This document shows, piece after piece, positions 37,776-47,576 of a DNA stretch of 64,000 nt. Position 1 is the first letter of the stretch. Each line of letters opens with the position of its first letter. A program made the position numbers and the translations under genes. The stretch spans positions 17,053 to 81,052 of the forward strand of contig JAIXXN010000008.1 of NCBI GenBank assembly GCA_027490725.1. The letters run 5' to 3'. Under the pieces are notes generated by a model. That model had not been told where the DNA came from and did not search any database. It was given only the letters and a program-made list of their open reading frames with translations. This DNA is from Oxalobacteraceae bacterium. Lineage in GTDB: Bacteria > Pseudomonadota > Gammaproteobacteria > Burkholderiales > Burkholderiaceae_D.

Positions 37776-38821
37776 TGCTCAGCGCCTATCCTTACTGGTG
37801 GCTCGGCTTGCCGCTGTTGCTACTACCCTGGTGGTGGCACCGCCAGAAGCGCCAGCGGCTCGATGCCGAGTTACTGGCGACTGCCAAGTTTCTGCCAGCG
37901 GCCGCACCGGAACAATTACCCGTGTGGCAATGGCGTGACCGTTTGCTGCTGTTGCTACGCTGTCTGCTGCTGATCGTCCTGCTGGCGTGGCTGGCGGCCA
38001 GCATCTTCCCGTGGCGCGGTGATACCGTGCTGCTGGATCCGCAGGCCGATCCCGTCTGGGCAGAACAGCAGATCGCCAGTGCCGGCATGCAGGACGCGAC
38101 CCGCATCGCCCTGCCGGTGCAGCCGCTGCGCTGGCTGCGCGAGCATGAGCGCGAGTGGCAAGCGTCGGCCCGCCTGTTGATCGTGGCAGGCGCTCAGCAG
38201 CTTGCGATGCCGGCACACCAGCCAGCGTTTGCGCACAGCGTGGCAGTCCGGTTGCAAGCGCCGCCGGCGAATGCGGCAAGCTTGCCAGTGCCGGCGGCGC
38301 TGGAAGTGGTGCTGGCAGCAGCGCCGGAGCGCCTGGCGCGCTGGCAAGCCATGTTCGCAGCCTATGCCCGTGCCGGCGATGCGCAGCAACGCTACCGGCT
38401 GGTCGATACACCCGGTCCGGCCACGGCACTGATTATCTGGGATCAGGCCACCCCGCCTCCTGCGGCCTGGCGTGCACCGCACTGGTGGCTGGGGACGCAA
38501 CAGCGCCTGCCGGGAAAAAGCTCGGCCATGACGCTGCATTTCAATGGCCTGACACTGGACTATGCCGACGCGCCGCAGGGACGCCTGTGGACCTCGGACG
38601 CTTTCCCGCCGCGCGATGCCGACGTCGCGCAGGCGCTCTATGAAAGCTGGCAGCAGTTGCAGCCAGCGCTCGCACAAGCCTACCCGATGCTGGCGCAGGA
38701 CTTGCCGCGGCTGCAGGCGCGCGCGCCGAGCAGCGCAGCCAGTCCGGCCGCATGGCTGGCCTATGCTTTGCTGGCCTTGTTTGTACTTGAACGGATACTC
38801 AGTCATGCACGGCGAAACTGA
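37772..38821 (+). CDS. BatA-like membrane protein
   Basis: A 349-residue protein. The N-terminus (YPYWWLGLPLLLLPWWW, a basic loop, then a second membrane helix near 58-76) is the BatA/aerotolerance N-terminal two-helix arrangement. The middle is a periplasmic-type domain without recognisable motifs, and one helix lies near the C-terminus (WLAYALLALFVLERIL). There is no VWA MIDAS motif. Start ATG 37772 overlaps the DUF58 stop; the next gene starts inside its last 17 bases. Confidence 0.75.
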   Translation: MMLSAYPYWWLGLPLLLLPWWWHRQKRQRLDAELLATAKFLPAAAPEQLPVWQWRDRLLLLLRCLLLIVLLAWLAASIFPWRGDTVLLDPQADPVWAEQQIASAGMQDATRIALPVQPLRWLREHEREWQASARLLIVAGAQQLAMPAHQPAFAHSVAVRLQAPPANAASLPVPAALEVVLAAAPERLARWQAMFAAYARAGDAQQRYRLVDTPGPATALIIWDQATPPPAAWRAPHWWLGTQQRLPGKSSAMTLHFNGLTLDYADAPQGRLWTSDAFPPRDADVAQALYESWQQLQPALAQAYPMLAQDLPRLQARAPSSAASPAAWLAYALLALFVLERILSHARRN

Positions 38822-40874
38822 TTTGCTGCGTCAGCGTCTGCGCGCCGCAGTGCTGCGGCGCCGCGTGCCGGTCTGGCTCGGCGTGCTATTGCCACTGGTG
38901 GCTGGCCTGCTGCTGTGGCCCACTGCACGCCTCGGCATGCTAGGTGCGATGGTGATCGCGGTGCTGTGGCTGTTATTCGACGCGCGGCGCTGGCAGCAGC
39001 GCGTTCGCAGTGAATGGGCGACATGGCTAAACGCAGCGGTTCCTGCACTGGAGGATAGTAGCGAACTGCTGGCCATGGACGCGCTCACGCCGATCGCGCG
39101 CTTGCAGCAGCAACGTCTGCACGCCCGTCTGAACGCTGTGCTGGGTGCCGGACAATTCCATGCGATTGCCCGTGCCCGCGTGCCGCTAGCTGTCTTGCCA
39201 CTGCTGCTGGTGCTAGTCACCTGCGTCGGCGCGGCCCTGTACCACGGCAGGCATAGCGCGGCAGTCGCCCGCACAGCGCTCGCGTCAGCGACCCAGCCGA
39301 TTGCTGCGGGGGCGATCTATCTGCGTGTGCTGCCGCCAGCCTACACTGGCGTGGCGGCGTTTGATTCGGCAGCGCGCGATATCCAGATACCGCAGTATTC
39401 GCAGGTGCGCTGGTGTGTGAAGCAGCCCGCCGGCAGCGTCCCCGCCATCGAACTGGGTGATGGAAGTGTGCTGACACTGGTGGACGGCTGCGTGCAGCGC
39501 CGCGTCGATGAGTCGCTGTTCTGGCGTAGCCGTGCTAGCAGACTTAGCAGCAGCGGCAGCAGCAGCGGAGAACCGCGCTACAACATTCGTGTGATCGCCG
39601 ATCAGGCACCGGAAGTGACGATCACCGAACCGACCGAACTGATTCACCTGCTGGCGCGTGATGCGCGCAGTGTGCAGATTGCCGTCACGACGAAGGATGA
39701 TTACGCCATCAGTCGCGCCAGCCTGCACATGACGCTGGCGCGCGGCAGCGGTGAAAATATCCGCTTCAGCGACCGCGAGGTGCCTTTGCCCCAGTCGGCT
39801 GATCCGCAGCAGCGGCACTGGAAAAAGCAGTGGTCGCTGGCCGAACTGGGCATGGAAGCGGGTGACGAGCTGTATTTCTTTGTCCGTGCGACCGACAATG
39901 CGACCGATCATCCGCATACCACCCAGTCGCCGACTTACACACTGCGCCTGCCGGCACCCGAGGCGGAGAGTCTGGATGCGACAGCCTTGCCTAGTCTGGC
40001 CAAACCGGAGAATCTGCGTAGCCAGCGCCAGATCATCATCGACACCGAACAGCTGGTGGCGGATCTGCAGGCGCAACCCGGCATGCCGGCGGCGACCCTG
40101 CGTAACCGCAGTGAAGCCATCGCCACGGATCAGGCCAAACTGCGGCTGCGTTACGGTCAGTTTCTTGGCGAGGAATCGAATCTGTTTGGTGACGAAGCTG
40201 AGCACGAACATGAAGCTGGCCAGCACAGTCCAGCGGCTGGCGGCTTCGGACGCGAAAGTTCGATGCTCAAGGAATTCGGACACGCCCACGATCAGGAAGA
40301 CAACGCCACCATCTTCGATCCGAAGACCAAAGCGATCCTCAAGCGCGCACTGGCGGCCATGTGGGATGCGGAAAAGTCGCTCAGGGCGATTACGCCGAAA
40401 CCGGCACTGCCGCCCGAATACAAAGCGCTGGAAGCGATCAAGGAATTACAGGCAGCCGAGCGCATCTATCTGCACCGGACGGCATTTGTGCCACCAGCTT
40501 TGAAGGAAGAAAAACGGATGACGGGCGATATCGTCGGGGTACTCGGCTACAAGCGTGCACAGGGAGCGGCCACCTCGACGGTGCCGGCCGAGGTGCGCGA
40601 TCTGGTGCAGGCTTTGTCGCAGGATGGCGCGCTGCCCGCCCTGTGGAGCAAGTCGGCCCGCGAGGTGATTGCCCAGCGCATCGCCGATCCCGAGCAGAAG
40701 CTGGCAGCCCAGCGTGCCGTGCAGGATGTCGTTGATGGTTGTGTTGCCTGTCGCGGCGAACTGCGAGCATGGCTGCGCGGCACGCTCAGCGAGGCGCCGG
40801 TGCTGCTGCAGGCGCGTCCTGTCAGCGACAGTGCATTCCGCCGTGCGTGGCTGGGTAAGGAGCGTGCGCAATGA
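38805..40874 (+). CDS. DUF4175-like large membrane-anchored protein
   Basis: A 689-residue protein: two hydrophobic segments near 20-56, another near 127-146, then a long periplasmic part containing beta-rich sequence (VTITEPTEL, KDDYAISRASLHM) and a helical C-terminal half. This order resembles DUF4175 proteins, which accompany MoxR/DUF58 in other proteobacteria. ATG 38805 lies within the end of the previous gene; the frame is open further upstream but overlaps it. Function unknown; a structural envelope component is plausible. Confidence 0.7.
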   Translation: MHGETDLLRQRLRAAVLRRRVPVWLGVLLPLVAGLLLWPTARLGMLGAMVIAVLWLLFDARRWQQRVRSEWATWLNAAVPALEDSSELLAMDALTPIARLQQQRLHARLNAVLGAGQFHAIARARVPLAVLPLLLVLVTCVGAALYHGRHSAAVARTALASATQPIAAGAIYLRVLPPAYTGVAAFDSAARDIQIPQYSQVRWCVKQPAGSVPAIELGDGSVLTLVDGCVQRRVDESLFWRSRASRLSSSGSSSGEPRYNIRVIADQAPEVTITEPTELIHLLARDARSVQIAVTTKDDYAISRASLHMTLARGSGENIRFSDREVPLPQSADPQQRHWKKQWSLAELGMEAGDELYFFVRATDNATDHPHTTQSPTYTLRLPAPEAESLDATALPSLAKPENLRSQRQIIIDTEQLVADLQAQPGMPAATLRNRSEAIATDQAKLRLRYGQFLGEESNLFGDEAEHEHEAGQHSPAAGGFGRESSMLKEFGHAHDQEDNATIFDPKTKAILKRALAAMWDAEKSLRAITPKPALPPEYKALEAIKELQAAERIYLHRTAFVPPALKEEKRMTGDIVGVLGYKRAQGAATSTVPAEVRDLVQALSQDGALPALWSKSAREVIAQRIADPEQKLAAQRAVQDVVDGCVACRGELRAWLRGTLSEAPVLLQARPVSDSAFRRAWLGKERAQ

Positions 40875-42643
40875 ATCCGGCGCTGCTGTTAGCCCAGCTC
40901 ACGCTGACCCAGTTACTGGTGCCGCTGGCGATACTGGGCGCGGGGATCATCAGTGGCGTACTGTATCTGCGCACCCGTCAGCAGCTTAACGCGGCACTGG
41001 TGCTGCTGGCGGCAATCTCGCTGGCACTGCTGGTGGCGGGTCTGCGCTGGCCGTCCTTGCCAGCGCAGACCATCACGCTCGAGAGCGATGACGCTAGCGC
41101 TGCACAGCTAGAGCGCGTGGAATATGCCGCAGCCATCGAACTGCGTGGTGATGGGCTGCGCGATGCCGAGTGGCGGGATGTTCCAGCGCGGCCGGTGCGC
41201 GCAGCGCCACCGAAAGCGAGCTCCGCTCCCGAGTTGCTCTGGCTGGATTTTCCGCGCAGCCTGACGCTGGGACGTCAGCTCACGCTGACAGTGCGGCGTG
41301 GCCAGGCGCACAGCGGCTGGCGCTTGCAACTGCTGGCAGAAAATCGTCAGGTGCTGGCCGATTCAGGTCTTGCCGTAGCAGCGACCGAGACGCAGCGCGT
41401 GCAATGGCTGCCGCCCGTAGCAGAAGCGCTGGTGTTACAGGCACGCCTGCTCGATAGCGCCGGCAAGGTGCTGGCGCAAGGTCCCTTGCCACTGCAGGTA
41501 CGCGAGGCGATTCCCCTGCAGATACAAGGCCGCTTCGATGCACCATCATTTGATGCGCGCGCGCTGAACCAGCTACTGACCGATGGTGGCGCCAGCGTCG
41601 ACTGGGACGTCGCGCTAGGCAAAGCCGTCGCCCGCAGCGAGACAGCGCGCGTGGCGCTGAGCACGCCCAATCTGCTGGTGGTCGATGCCGCGTATGTGGA
41701 ACACCTCGCGCCGCCCGCCCGCAGTGCTTTGCTGGCCTCCGTGCGGCAGGGCATGCCGTTGCTGGTGCTAGGCGGAAATGCGGCGGATGCAGCGTTATGG
41801 CAGCGCGAATTCGGCCTGCGTTTGCAGGCGCAATCAGCCACCACGGAAAAAGAAGAGATGCGTCAGTTTGCGCTGTCAGGTAGCACGCTGTCGCTGACGC
41901 CCGCGCCGCTGAACCCCGCTGTCACGGGCGGTGGCTGGAGTGTGCTGGCCAGCGATGACAGCCACCAACAGCGCCTGCCATGGCTGTGGCAGCGCGAACT
42001 GCAGCAGGGACGCATCATCTGGCTGGGTGTCTCGGACTGGCACCGTTACGCGATCAGCGCACCGCAGGCGCTGACGGCGTGGTGGCAGAGTGCACTCGAT
42101 GCGATCGCCTTACCGAGTCCCGTGAAAGTCAGCTGGCAGCTCGATGATCCGATGCCGCTGCCCGGATTGCGCAGCGAGCTGTGTGCACAAGGCCTGCCTG
42201 CCGGGACGGCGATCCGTATTCGCCACAGCACTGCGGCTGACCAGCGTGGTGCCAGTGGTGTGATAGCGGAGCCGCGTTTGCAAAGCCGGCGTGAGCGCGC
42301 GGACGCGCTGTGCAGTGCGTTCTGGCCACAGCAAGCGGGCTGGCTGGCATTGTCAATCGAAGGTGTGACCGGTGAACAGCCGCTGTATGTCTATGAGCGC
42401 AGCGACTGGCCAGCATGGCAGCGTGCCTTGCGCCGCGATGCCACGGCACGTTATGCGGCGCGCGCCTTGCCGGATAGTGCGCAAGTGGCTGCAGGTATGG
42501 CGCAAGCAGGCAACGCGCCACCCGCTGCGTTGCTACCGGTAGCGCCGTTCGGCATGCTGTTCCTGATCTGCATGCTGGCGCTGTGGTGGCGCGAACAGCT
42601 CAGGCCTGCTGCCACTGCTGCACGTACACCGGCGCAGCCGTAG
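40871..42643 (+). CDS. Membrane protein with glutamine amidotransferase-like domain
   Basis: A 590-residue protein with two N-terminal membrane helices (about 12-30 and 40-58), a large extracytoplasmic region, and one C-terminal helix (about 558-575). The middle (LLVVDAAYVEHL, then GMPLLVLGGNAAD) looks like the class I glutamine amidotransferase-like fold seen in the last protein of MoxR/BatA loci, but I see no catalytic Cys nucleophile, so it is probably not an amidotransferase. It overlaps the previous gene by 4 bases and is the last of the operon; its 3' end overlaps the convergent oxidase gene by 44 bases. Confidence 0.7.
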   Translation: MNPALLLAQLTLTQLLVPLAILGAGIISGVLYLRTRQQLNAALVLLAAISLALLVAGLRWPSLPAQTITLESDDASAAQLERVEYAAAIELRGDGLRDAEWRDVPARPVRAAPPKASSAPELLWLDFPRSLTLGRQLTLTVRRGQAHSGWRLQLLAENRQVLADSGLAVAATETQRVQWLPPVAEALVLQARLLDSAGKVLAQGPLPLQVREAIPLQIQGRFDAPSFDARALNQLLTDGGASVDWDVALGKAVARSETARVALSTPNLLVVDAAYVEHLAPPARSALLASVRQGMPLLVLGGNAADAALWQREFGLRLQAQSATTEKEEMRQFALSGSTLSLTPAPLNPAVTGGGWSVLASDDSHQQRLPWLWQRELQQGRIIWLGVSDWHRYAISAPQALTAWWQSALDAIALPSPVKVSWQLDDPMPLPGLRSELCAQGLPAGTAIRIRHSTAADQRGASGVIAEPRLQSRRERADALCSAFWPQQAGWLALSIEGVTGEQPLYVYERSDWPAWQRALRRDATARYAARALPDSAQVAAGMAQAGNAPPAALLPVAPFGMLFLICMLALWWREQLRPAATAARTPAQP

Positions 42644-43256
42644 TACATTCCGCATCTCTCTGCGGCGCCAGTGGCACGCGCGCCAGCGGCAGCACGCCGG
42701 CCCATACCGGCTGCTGCATATCCTCTTCATCATCGACCGGGCCACCGCTGCGGACCTTGCAAGCTGCTTCGGCGAGGCTGAGGCGCAGGATGGTGGTGGC
42801 TGCATATTCCTTGTCCGAGCCGGGACGGACTTCGGCCTGTCGTCCGGGCGCCAGATGCTCCATGAAATTTTCCAGCGCACGATGGCGCTCGGCTTCATCG
42901 CGGACTACCTCAAAGCGGCCATACACCATGGCCGAGCGGTAGTTCATCGAATGATTGAACGCTGCACGCGCCAGCACCAGTCCATCGAGATGGGTAATTG
43001 TCACGCAGCACTCATCGCTGGTCAGGCGCTTGAGCATACGGCTGCCGTTCGAGCCGTGGATGTACAGATGATCGCCGTCACGCCAGCAGGCGGTGGGGAT
43101 GCAGTGCGCGCTCTGTGCATCGGCAAAAGCGATGTGGCAGATATAGGCTTCATCGACGATAGCGTTCAGGGTGGCGCGATCGTAACGGGCGTTGGTGGGA
43201 ATCCGGCGGATGCGGGTACGGTCGCTCGGTGCTGCGGCAGTTTCAGGGGTGTCCAT
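42600..43256 (-). CDS. Pyridoxamine 5'-phosphate oxidase-family, FMN-binding protein
   Basis: A 218-residue split-barrel flavin-binding protein. The N-terminal part (CHIAFADAQSAHCIPTACWRDGDHLYIHGS) and RSAMVYGRFEVV are typical of the PNPOx-like family often annotated as flavin-nucleotide-binding or putative NimA-like proteins. It is divergent from a MocR-type regulator, a common arrangement in which the regulator controls the oxidase. The substrate is unknown. Its 3' end overlaps the preceding operon's last gene by 44 bases. Confidence 0.85.
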   Translation of the reverse strand: MDTPETAAAPSDRTRIRRIPTNARYDRATLNAIVDEAYICHIAFADAQSAHCIPTACWRDGDHLYIHGSNGSRMLKRLTSDECCVTITHLDGLVLARAAFNHSMNYRSAMVYGRFEVVRDEAERHRALENFMEHLAPGRQAEVRPGSDKEYAATTILRLSLAEAACKVRSGGPVDDEEDMQQPVWAGVLPLARVPLAPQRDAECTTAAPVYVQQWQQA

Positions 43257-43345
43257 AAGCTCCAGTCAGTTTGGTTGAAGTGCCAATATAATGGAGTCAT
43301 GGCTCCTTAAAAAGATCCAGAACATCAGAATTTTTTGGAGCCAGA
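43257..43345. promoter_or_regulatory. Divergent promoter/operator region of the oxidase and MocR genes
   Basis: TATAAT at 43288-43293 abuts an imperfect palindrome GGAGTCATGGCTCC (43293-43306), and a related GGAGCCAGAATGG lies just before the regulator start. Repeated GGAGYCA boxes fit MocR-type operators, which often use direct repeats. No clear -35 box was found. Confidence 0.4.
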
Positions 43346-44878
43346 ATGGATTACTCCCTGTTATTCAATGCCTATGCGGCGCAACACGGCCAGCAGGGCT
43401 GGTCGCGTCAGCGGCTGCTGCACGCCTGTCTGCGCAGCGCGATCCGGCAAGGCACGCTGGCGGCAGGGACCGCGCTGGCGCCGAGCCGTGCGCTGGCCGA
43501 AGAACTCGGGGTGGCCCGGAATACCGTGCTGTACGCGTATGAGCAACTGGCCAGCGAAGGCTTTGTGCAGTGTGACCGGCGTGGCACGGTGGTGGCCGCG
43601 GTACCGCTGCAGGCCGCCCTAGCGCAGAGCGCAGTACCACTGGCGCAGGCCGGGCTGTCGCAGCGGATGTCAAACTTGCGCTGCTCGCAGCCTGCCGCAG
43701 CGCCCGGCGGTGTGCCACCGCCCGCCAGCCAGATGGGGGCTTTCGTGCCCGGGGTGCCGGCGCTCGATCAGTTTCCGCTGGCAGCCTGGCGCCGCCTGCT
43801 GGAGCGTGCCTGGCGCAGCCTGACACCGGCCCAGTTGAATTATGGCGACCCGGCAGGCGAATCGCCACTGCGGGTCGCCATCGCCGACCATCTGCGCGCC
43901 GCTCGGGGCGTGGTGTGTGATGCGACGCAGGTGTTCATTACCGATGGCACCCAGAGCAGTCTAGATCTGTGCCTGCGCGCGCTGGCCGATGTCGGTGACA
44001 CCATCTGGATCGAGCATCCCGGTTATGCCGGTGCGCTGGCGGCGGCACGTGGTGCCAGCCTGAATGTGACGGGCATCGAGGTGGATGAAGAGGGCATCGC
44101 GCCGCAGCCGGACGACTGGCTGCTACGCCCGCCGCGCCTGATCTACACCACGCCTTCGCACCAGTATCCGCTGGGCAGTGTGCTCAGTCTGCGGCGCCGG
44201 GTGGCGCTGCTGGATGCCGCGCGGCGCGCCGCTGCGCTGATTATCGAAGACGATTACGACAGCGAGTTCCGGCACGACGGCGCGCCGCTGTCTGCCATGC
44301 AGGGACTGGCTGCCGATGCGCCGGTGGTCTATCTGGGCACCTTCAGTAAAACCATGTTCCCGTCTTTGCGGATCGGCTTTGTGGTAGTGCCGGTGGCGCT
44401 GGCGCCGGGCTTCGCGCAGATGCGCGCGCACGCCTCGGCGCGCGGACGGGTAGGGGAACAGCTGGCGCTGGCCGAGTTTCTGCACAGCGGACAGTTTGCG
44501 CGCCATGTGCGACGCATGCGGCGCCTGTACCGGCAGCGTCGTGATGCGCTGGTGATGGCGGTGCAGCGGCATCTGGGGGCGCGGGTGACGCTGCAGGGCA
44601 TGTCGGCTGGCATGCATCTGGTGCTGTGCTTCAAGGACGAGAGCTGGCGTGATGAAGTGATCAGCCAGCAGTTGCTGGCGCACGGCATCGTGGCGGAAGC
44701 CTTAAGTGCCAAAGCCGTGCAGGGTGGTCTGGCATTACAGGGACTGGTGCTCGGCTATGCACAGGTGCCAGCCGAGCAGATGGATGAGCTGATTCGCCGC
44801 ATGGCTGCGCTGCTACCGCCAGAAACGACGGCAACAGCGCGTACCAGCCGGCGCGCTCAGCGCAAAGTCAAAGCCTAG
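43346..44878 (+). CDS. MocR/PdxR-type transcriptional regulator (GntR HTH plus aminotransferase fold)
   Basis: A 510-residue protein with an N-terminal GntR winged helix (about 25-90; LAPSRALAEELGVARNTV) and a C-terminal fold-type I aminotransferase domain. The PLP-binding Lys is K335 in TFSKT, and EDDYDSEFR is the other conserved motif. These regulators bind PLP or an aminoaldehyde rather than catalyse transamination. GGAGCC precedes the ATG. Its target is probably the divergent FMN-binding oxidase and itself. Confidence 0.92.
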   Translation: MDYSLLFNAYAAQHGQQGWSRQRLLHACLRSAIRQGTLAAGTALAPSRALAEELGVARNTVLYAYEQLASEGFVQCDRRGTVVAAVPLQAALAQSAVPLAQAGLSQRMSNLRCSQPAAAPGGVPPPASQMGAFVPGVPALDQFPLAAWRRLLERAWRSLTPAQLNYGDPAGESPLRVAIADHLRAARGVVCDATQVFITDGTQSSLDLCLRALADVGDTIWIEHPGYAGALAAARGASLNVTGIEVDEEGIAPQPDDWLLRPPRLIYTTPSHQYPLGSVLSLRRRVALLDAARRAAALIIEDDYDSEFRHDGAPLSAMQGLAADAPVVYLGTFSKTMFPSLRIGFVVVPVALAPGFAQMRAHASARGRVGEQLALAEFLHSGQFARHVRRMRRLYRQRRDALVMAVQRHLGARVTLQGMSAGMHLVLCFKDESWRDEVISQQLLAHGIVAEALSAKAVQGGLALQGLVLGYAQVPAEQMDELIRRMAALLPPETTATARTSRRAQRKVKA

Positions 44879-44905
44879 GCCCTGGCATTGACCGATGCGC
44901 GCCGC

Positions 44906-47338
44906 TTAGAAGGCGGTGTCGGCGCGCAGGTACATCGAACGGCCGTTCACGCCGATCGGGCAGGTTTCCCAGCACTGGGTGAAGCCCAGTTGCGGGAACA
45001 CGCCACCGTTGGTCCAGGCCGAAGGGGTCTGGTTGAACAGGTTGTTCACGCCGATGCTGAAGGCGGTACGCTTGGTGTAGGCATAGCGTAGCGAGGCATC
45101 GACCAGCCAGCGCGCATCCCATTTCTGCAGCGGGCTGAAGTTTTCCGCTTGCACTTCGCCGTAGTAATTGGCGCGCGTGTTCAGGTTCCACTGGCCGCTG
45201 GTGTAGTCAGCAGCCACCACGTGGTGCTTGCGTGGCTGACCGTGTTCGATCAGGGTCACTTGCGACTTGTCGAACAGCTGTTCGCCGCTCAGCACAGTGG
45301 AGGTGGAGTGACGCTTGGTGACTTCGGTCTTGTTGAAGCCCAGTTGGCCGGACAGCACCAGCGTGGACGCGGCAAACTTCGACGTGTGTTCGGCCACGAT
45401 ATCCAGACCACGGGTACGGGTATCGACCGCATTGGTGAAGAACTGTGCCTGACCAACACCGAGCGGCTTCAGGATACTGGCGATCGGGCCACCATTCGCT
45501 TCCGGCGCGATTTCGCTGGAGAACACGATGCGGTCCTTGATCTTGATCTGGTACAGATCGGCCGTCAGCGACATATTGCTGGCCGGGCGCAGCACCATGC
45601 CGATGCTGCCGTTGGTCGAAGTTTCTTCTTTCAGCGCTGCGATGCCGAAGGCCTTGGTCACGGCGCTGCCCTGACGTGCGGTGAGCGTTTCGGTCAGTAC
45701 GCCATTATTCAGATTGGTCGACACGGAGCTGTAGAACTCCTGCTGCACGCTCGGTGCGCGGAAGCCGCTCGACAGACTGCCGCGCAGACCGAACTGTCTG
45801 GTCGGATCGAAGCGGGCGCTCAACTTGCCGGTGACGGTGCTGCCGAAGTCCGAATATTTTTCATAGCGCACAGCGCCTGCCAGCGTCAGCTCGTTGAACG
45901 GTTTGTGTTCGGCATCGAGGAACAGGGCGATGTTGTGGCGACCCGAATCGACTGCCGTGGCAGGCGTGTAGCCGGGGAAGCCCTGAATCCCGGCTGCGGC
46001 GGTAGCCCCGCTTGGCGTCTTGATGACGATGGCCGGATTGTTGGTGCGACCGTACTGGTAGGACACCGGATCGCCAGCGACGATCTGGTAATTATCGGCG
46101 CGGTATTCGAAGCCGGTGGCGAGGAATACGCTGCTAGCGCCCAGATTGACTGGCCCTTTGAGGTCCGCATTGATGGTGGTCTGGTTGAATTTCAGCGTGC
46201 CGGTATTAGCGTCGCGTGGCGATTCGCCGTAAATGCTGCCATCGGCTTTTTTCTCGTACCAGTAGCTGACGTTGAGACTGTCCGATTCGTGGAAGCCGAG
46301 TTCGCTGGCGCCGTAGTTGATGCTCATGTCGGCCTTCCAGTCATTGGCCAGATCGCGCCGGTAGCCGAAGGCGAACGAGGCATCCTTGATGGTGGTGTGG
46401 ATCGCCGGCAGGTAGCCATTGGGCGACACCGAGGCCACCGTGCGGTCGTCACCGGCGGAGCGGAAGAAACCGAAGGAGTCACTCTTGCGCTGCGAGACGC
46501 CACCGAAGGCGTAGAACTCGCTGGCTTTGTCGATCGGCAGTGCGCCGTTCCACCACAGGTAGGCGTCCTTGGTATTGCTGTCGCCAATGTGCTGGGTGAC
46601 ACGGGGCGGGTTGACGCGCAGCGAGTCGACCCCGGCGCGGTTGGTCTCGCCGCGTTTGCGTGCTTCGACCGTCAGGTTCAGGAAGCCGCCGTCCTCACCG
46701 AGGGCGAAGCCGGTATTGGCGCTCCCCGAGTAGAGGTCGCCATCGCCTTCCGAGGTGGTGCCCAGACTGCCGCTCACCTGGGTTTCCTTGACCTGCGACT
46801 TGAGCACAATGTTGATCACCCCGGCAATCGCGTCCGAGCCGTACTGGGCGGCGGCGCCATCGCGCAGCACTTCGATGTGGTGGATTGCGCCCAGCGGAAT
46901 GGCGTTGATGTCGGTACCGGCCGAGCCGCGCCCGATGGTCTGCTGCACATTCACCAGCGCCTGCTGATGGCGGCGCTTGCCATTGACCAGCACCAGTACC
47001 TGATCCGGGCCCAGCGAGCGCAGGGTGGCCGGACGGATGCTGTCGGTACCATCGCTGATGAAGGTGCTGGAGAAGTTGAAGGACGGATCCAGTGTTTGCA
47101 GCAGCTTGCCCAGCTCGAGCGGGCCGGCAGTCTGCATGTCTTTCAGGCTGATCAGGCCGACCGGCGCGGCCGTATCGAGTGCCGTTTTGGCGGCCGAGCG
47201 CGAGCCCAGTACCACCACTGTCGGTTCGGCTGGCGCGTCATTCTGGTTGGCTGCGGCTTCAGCGTTAGCGTAACCGGTAGTCAGCGCCAGAATGGCGGCG
47301 GCGACCAGAGTACGCTGGAATTGCGGTGCTCTTTTCAT
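44906..47338 (-). CDS. TonB-dependent outer-membrane receptor
   Basis: An 810-residue receptor: a signal peptide ending at ANA (26), a plug domain (about 40-165; VLVLVNGKRRHQQ, GAIHHIEVLRDGAAAQYG, IAGVINIVLK), and a beta barrel ending in the typical C-terminal Phe. The sequence resembles receptors for unknown organic substrates rather than a named siderophore receptor. A TonB box is not obvious; VVVLGSR after the signal could serve. A CWETC pair near the C-terminus might form a disulfide. It converges on the MocR gene. Confidence 0.92.
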   Translation of the reverse strand: MKRAPQFQRTLVAAAILALTTGYANAEAAANQNDAPAEPTVVVLGSRSAAKTALDTAAPVGLISLKDMQTAGPLELGKLLQTLDPSFNFSSTFISDGTDSIRPATLRSLGPDQVLVLVNGKRRHQQALVNVQQTIGRGSAGTDINAIPLGAIHHIEVLRDGAAAQYGSDAIAGVINIVLKSQVKETQVSGSLGTTSEGDGDLYSGSANTGFALGEDGGFLNLTVEARKRGETNRAGVDSLRVNPPRVTQHIGDSNTKDAYLWWNGALPIDKASEFYAFGGVSQRKSDSFGFFRSAGDDRTVASVSPNGYLPAIHTTIKDASFAFGYRRDLANDWKADMSINYGASELGFHESDSLNVSYWYEKKADGSIYGESPRDANTGTLKFNQTTINADLKGPVNLGASSVFLATGFEYRADNYQIVAGDPVSYQYGRTNNPAIVIKTPSGATAAAGIQGFPGYTPATAVDSGRHNIALFLDAEHKPFNELTLAGAVRYEKYSDFGSTVTGKLSARFDPTRQFGLRGSLSSGFRAPSVQQEFYSSVSTNLNNGVLTETLTARQGSAVTKAFGIAALKEETSTNGSIGMVLRPASNMSLTADLYQIKIKDRIVFSSEIAPEANGGPIASILKPLGVGQAQFFTNAVDTRTRGLDIVAEHTSKFAASTLVLSGQLGFNKTEVTKRHSTSTVLSGEQLFDKSQVTLIEHGQPRKHHVVAADYTSGQWNLNTRANYYGEVQAENFSPLQKWDARWLVDASLRYAYTKRTAFSIGVNNLFNQTPSAWTNGGVFPQLGFTQCWETCPIGVNGRSMYLRADTAF

Positions 47339-47361
47339 CGTTTTCTCTCTCTCATAGTGGG

Positions 47362-47384
47362 GTCTGCCAGAGGGGCTGGCAGAC
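47362..47384 (-). promoter_or_regulatory. Hairpin in the 5' leader of the TonB receptor gene
   Basis: GTCTGCCAG and CTGGCAGAC form a perfect 9-bp stem with a 5-base loop, 24-46 bases upstream of the receptor start. Further upstream, CAATTGTG (47423) and CACAATTG (47457) form a second, widely spaced inverted repeat. Either could be a regulatory site; the AT-rich stretch 47440-47500 probably holds the promoter. Confidence 0.45.
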
Positions 47385-47576
47385 GCCGGAGAAAAATACT
47401 AACGGTAGGTTTTAGCCGGCCGCAATTGTGGATGCACCAATTTGTTGCAAACTATGCACAATTGGCAATTTTTCGTGATTTAAGGTGGTGATTGTCGTAT
47501 GATGTTCGGTGCACTGCAGCATTTACGCTGCAAAATGGTGCAAATCTGTGGTGTGCACACATCACCCCCTAGCTGG

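Noticed and set aside
45149..47491. A 780-codon open frame antisense to the TonB receptor gene
   Set aside because: It is a GC-rich shadow frame: the product shows no domain, while the opposite strand encodes a complete receptor with signal peptide, plug and C-terminal Phe.
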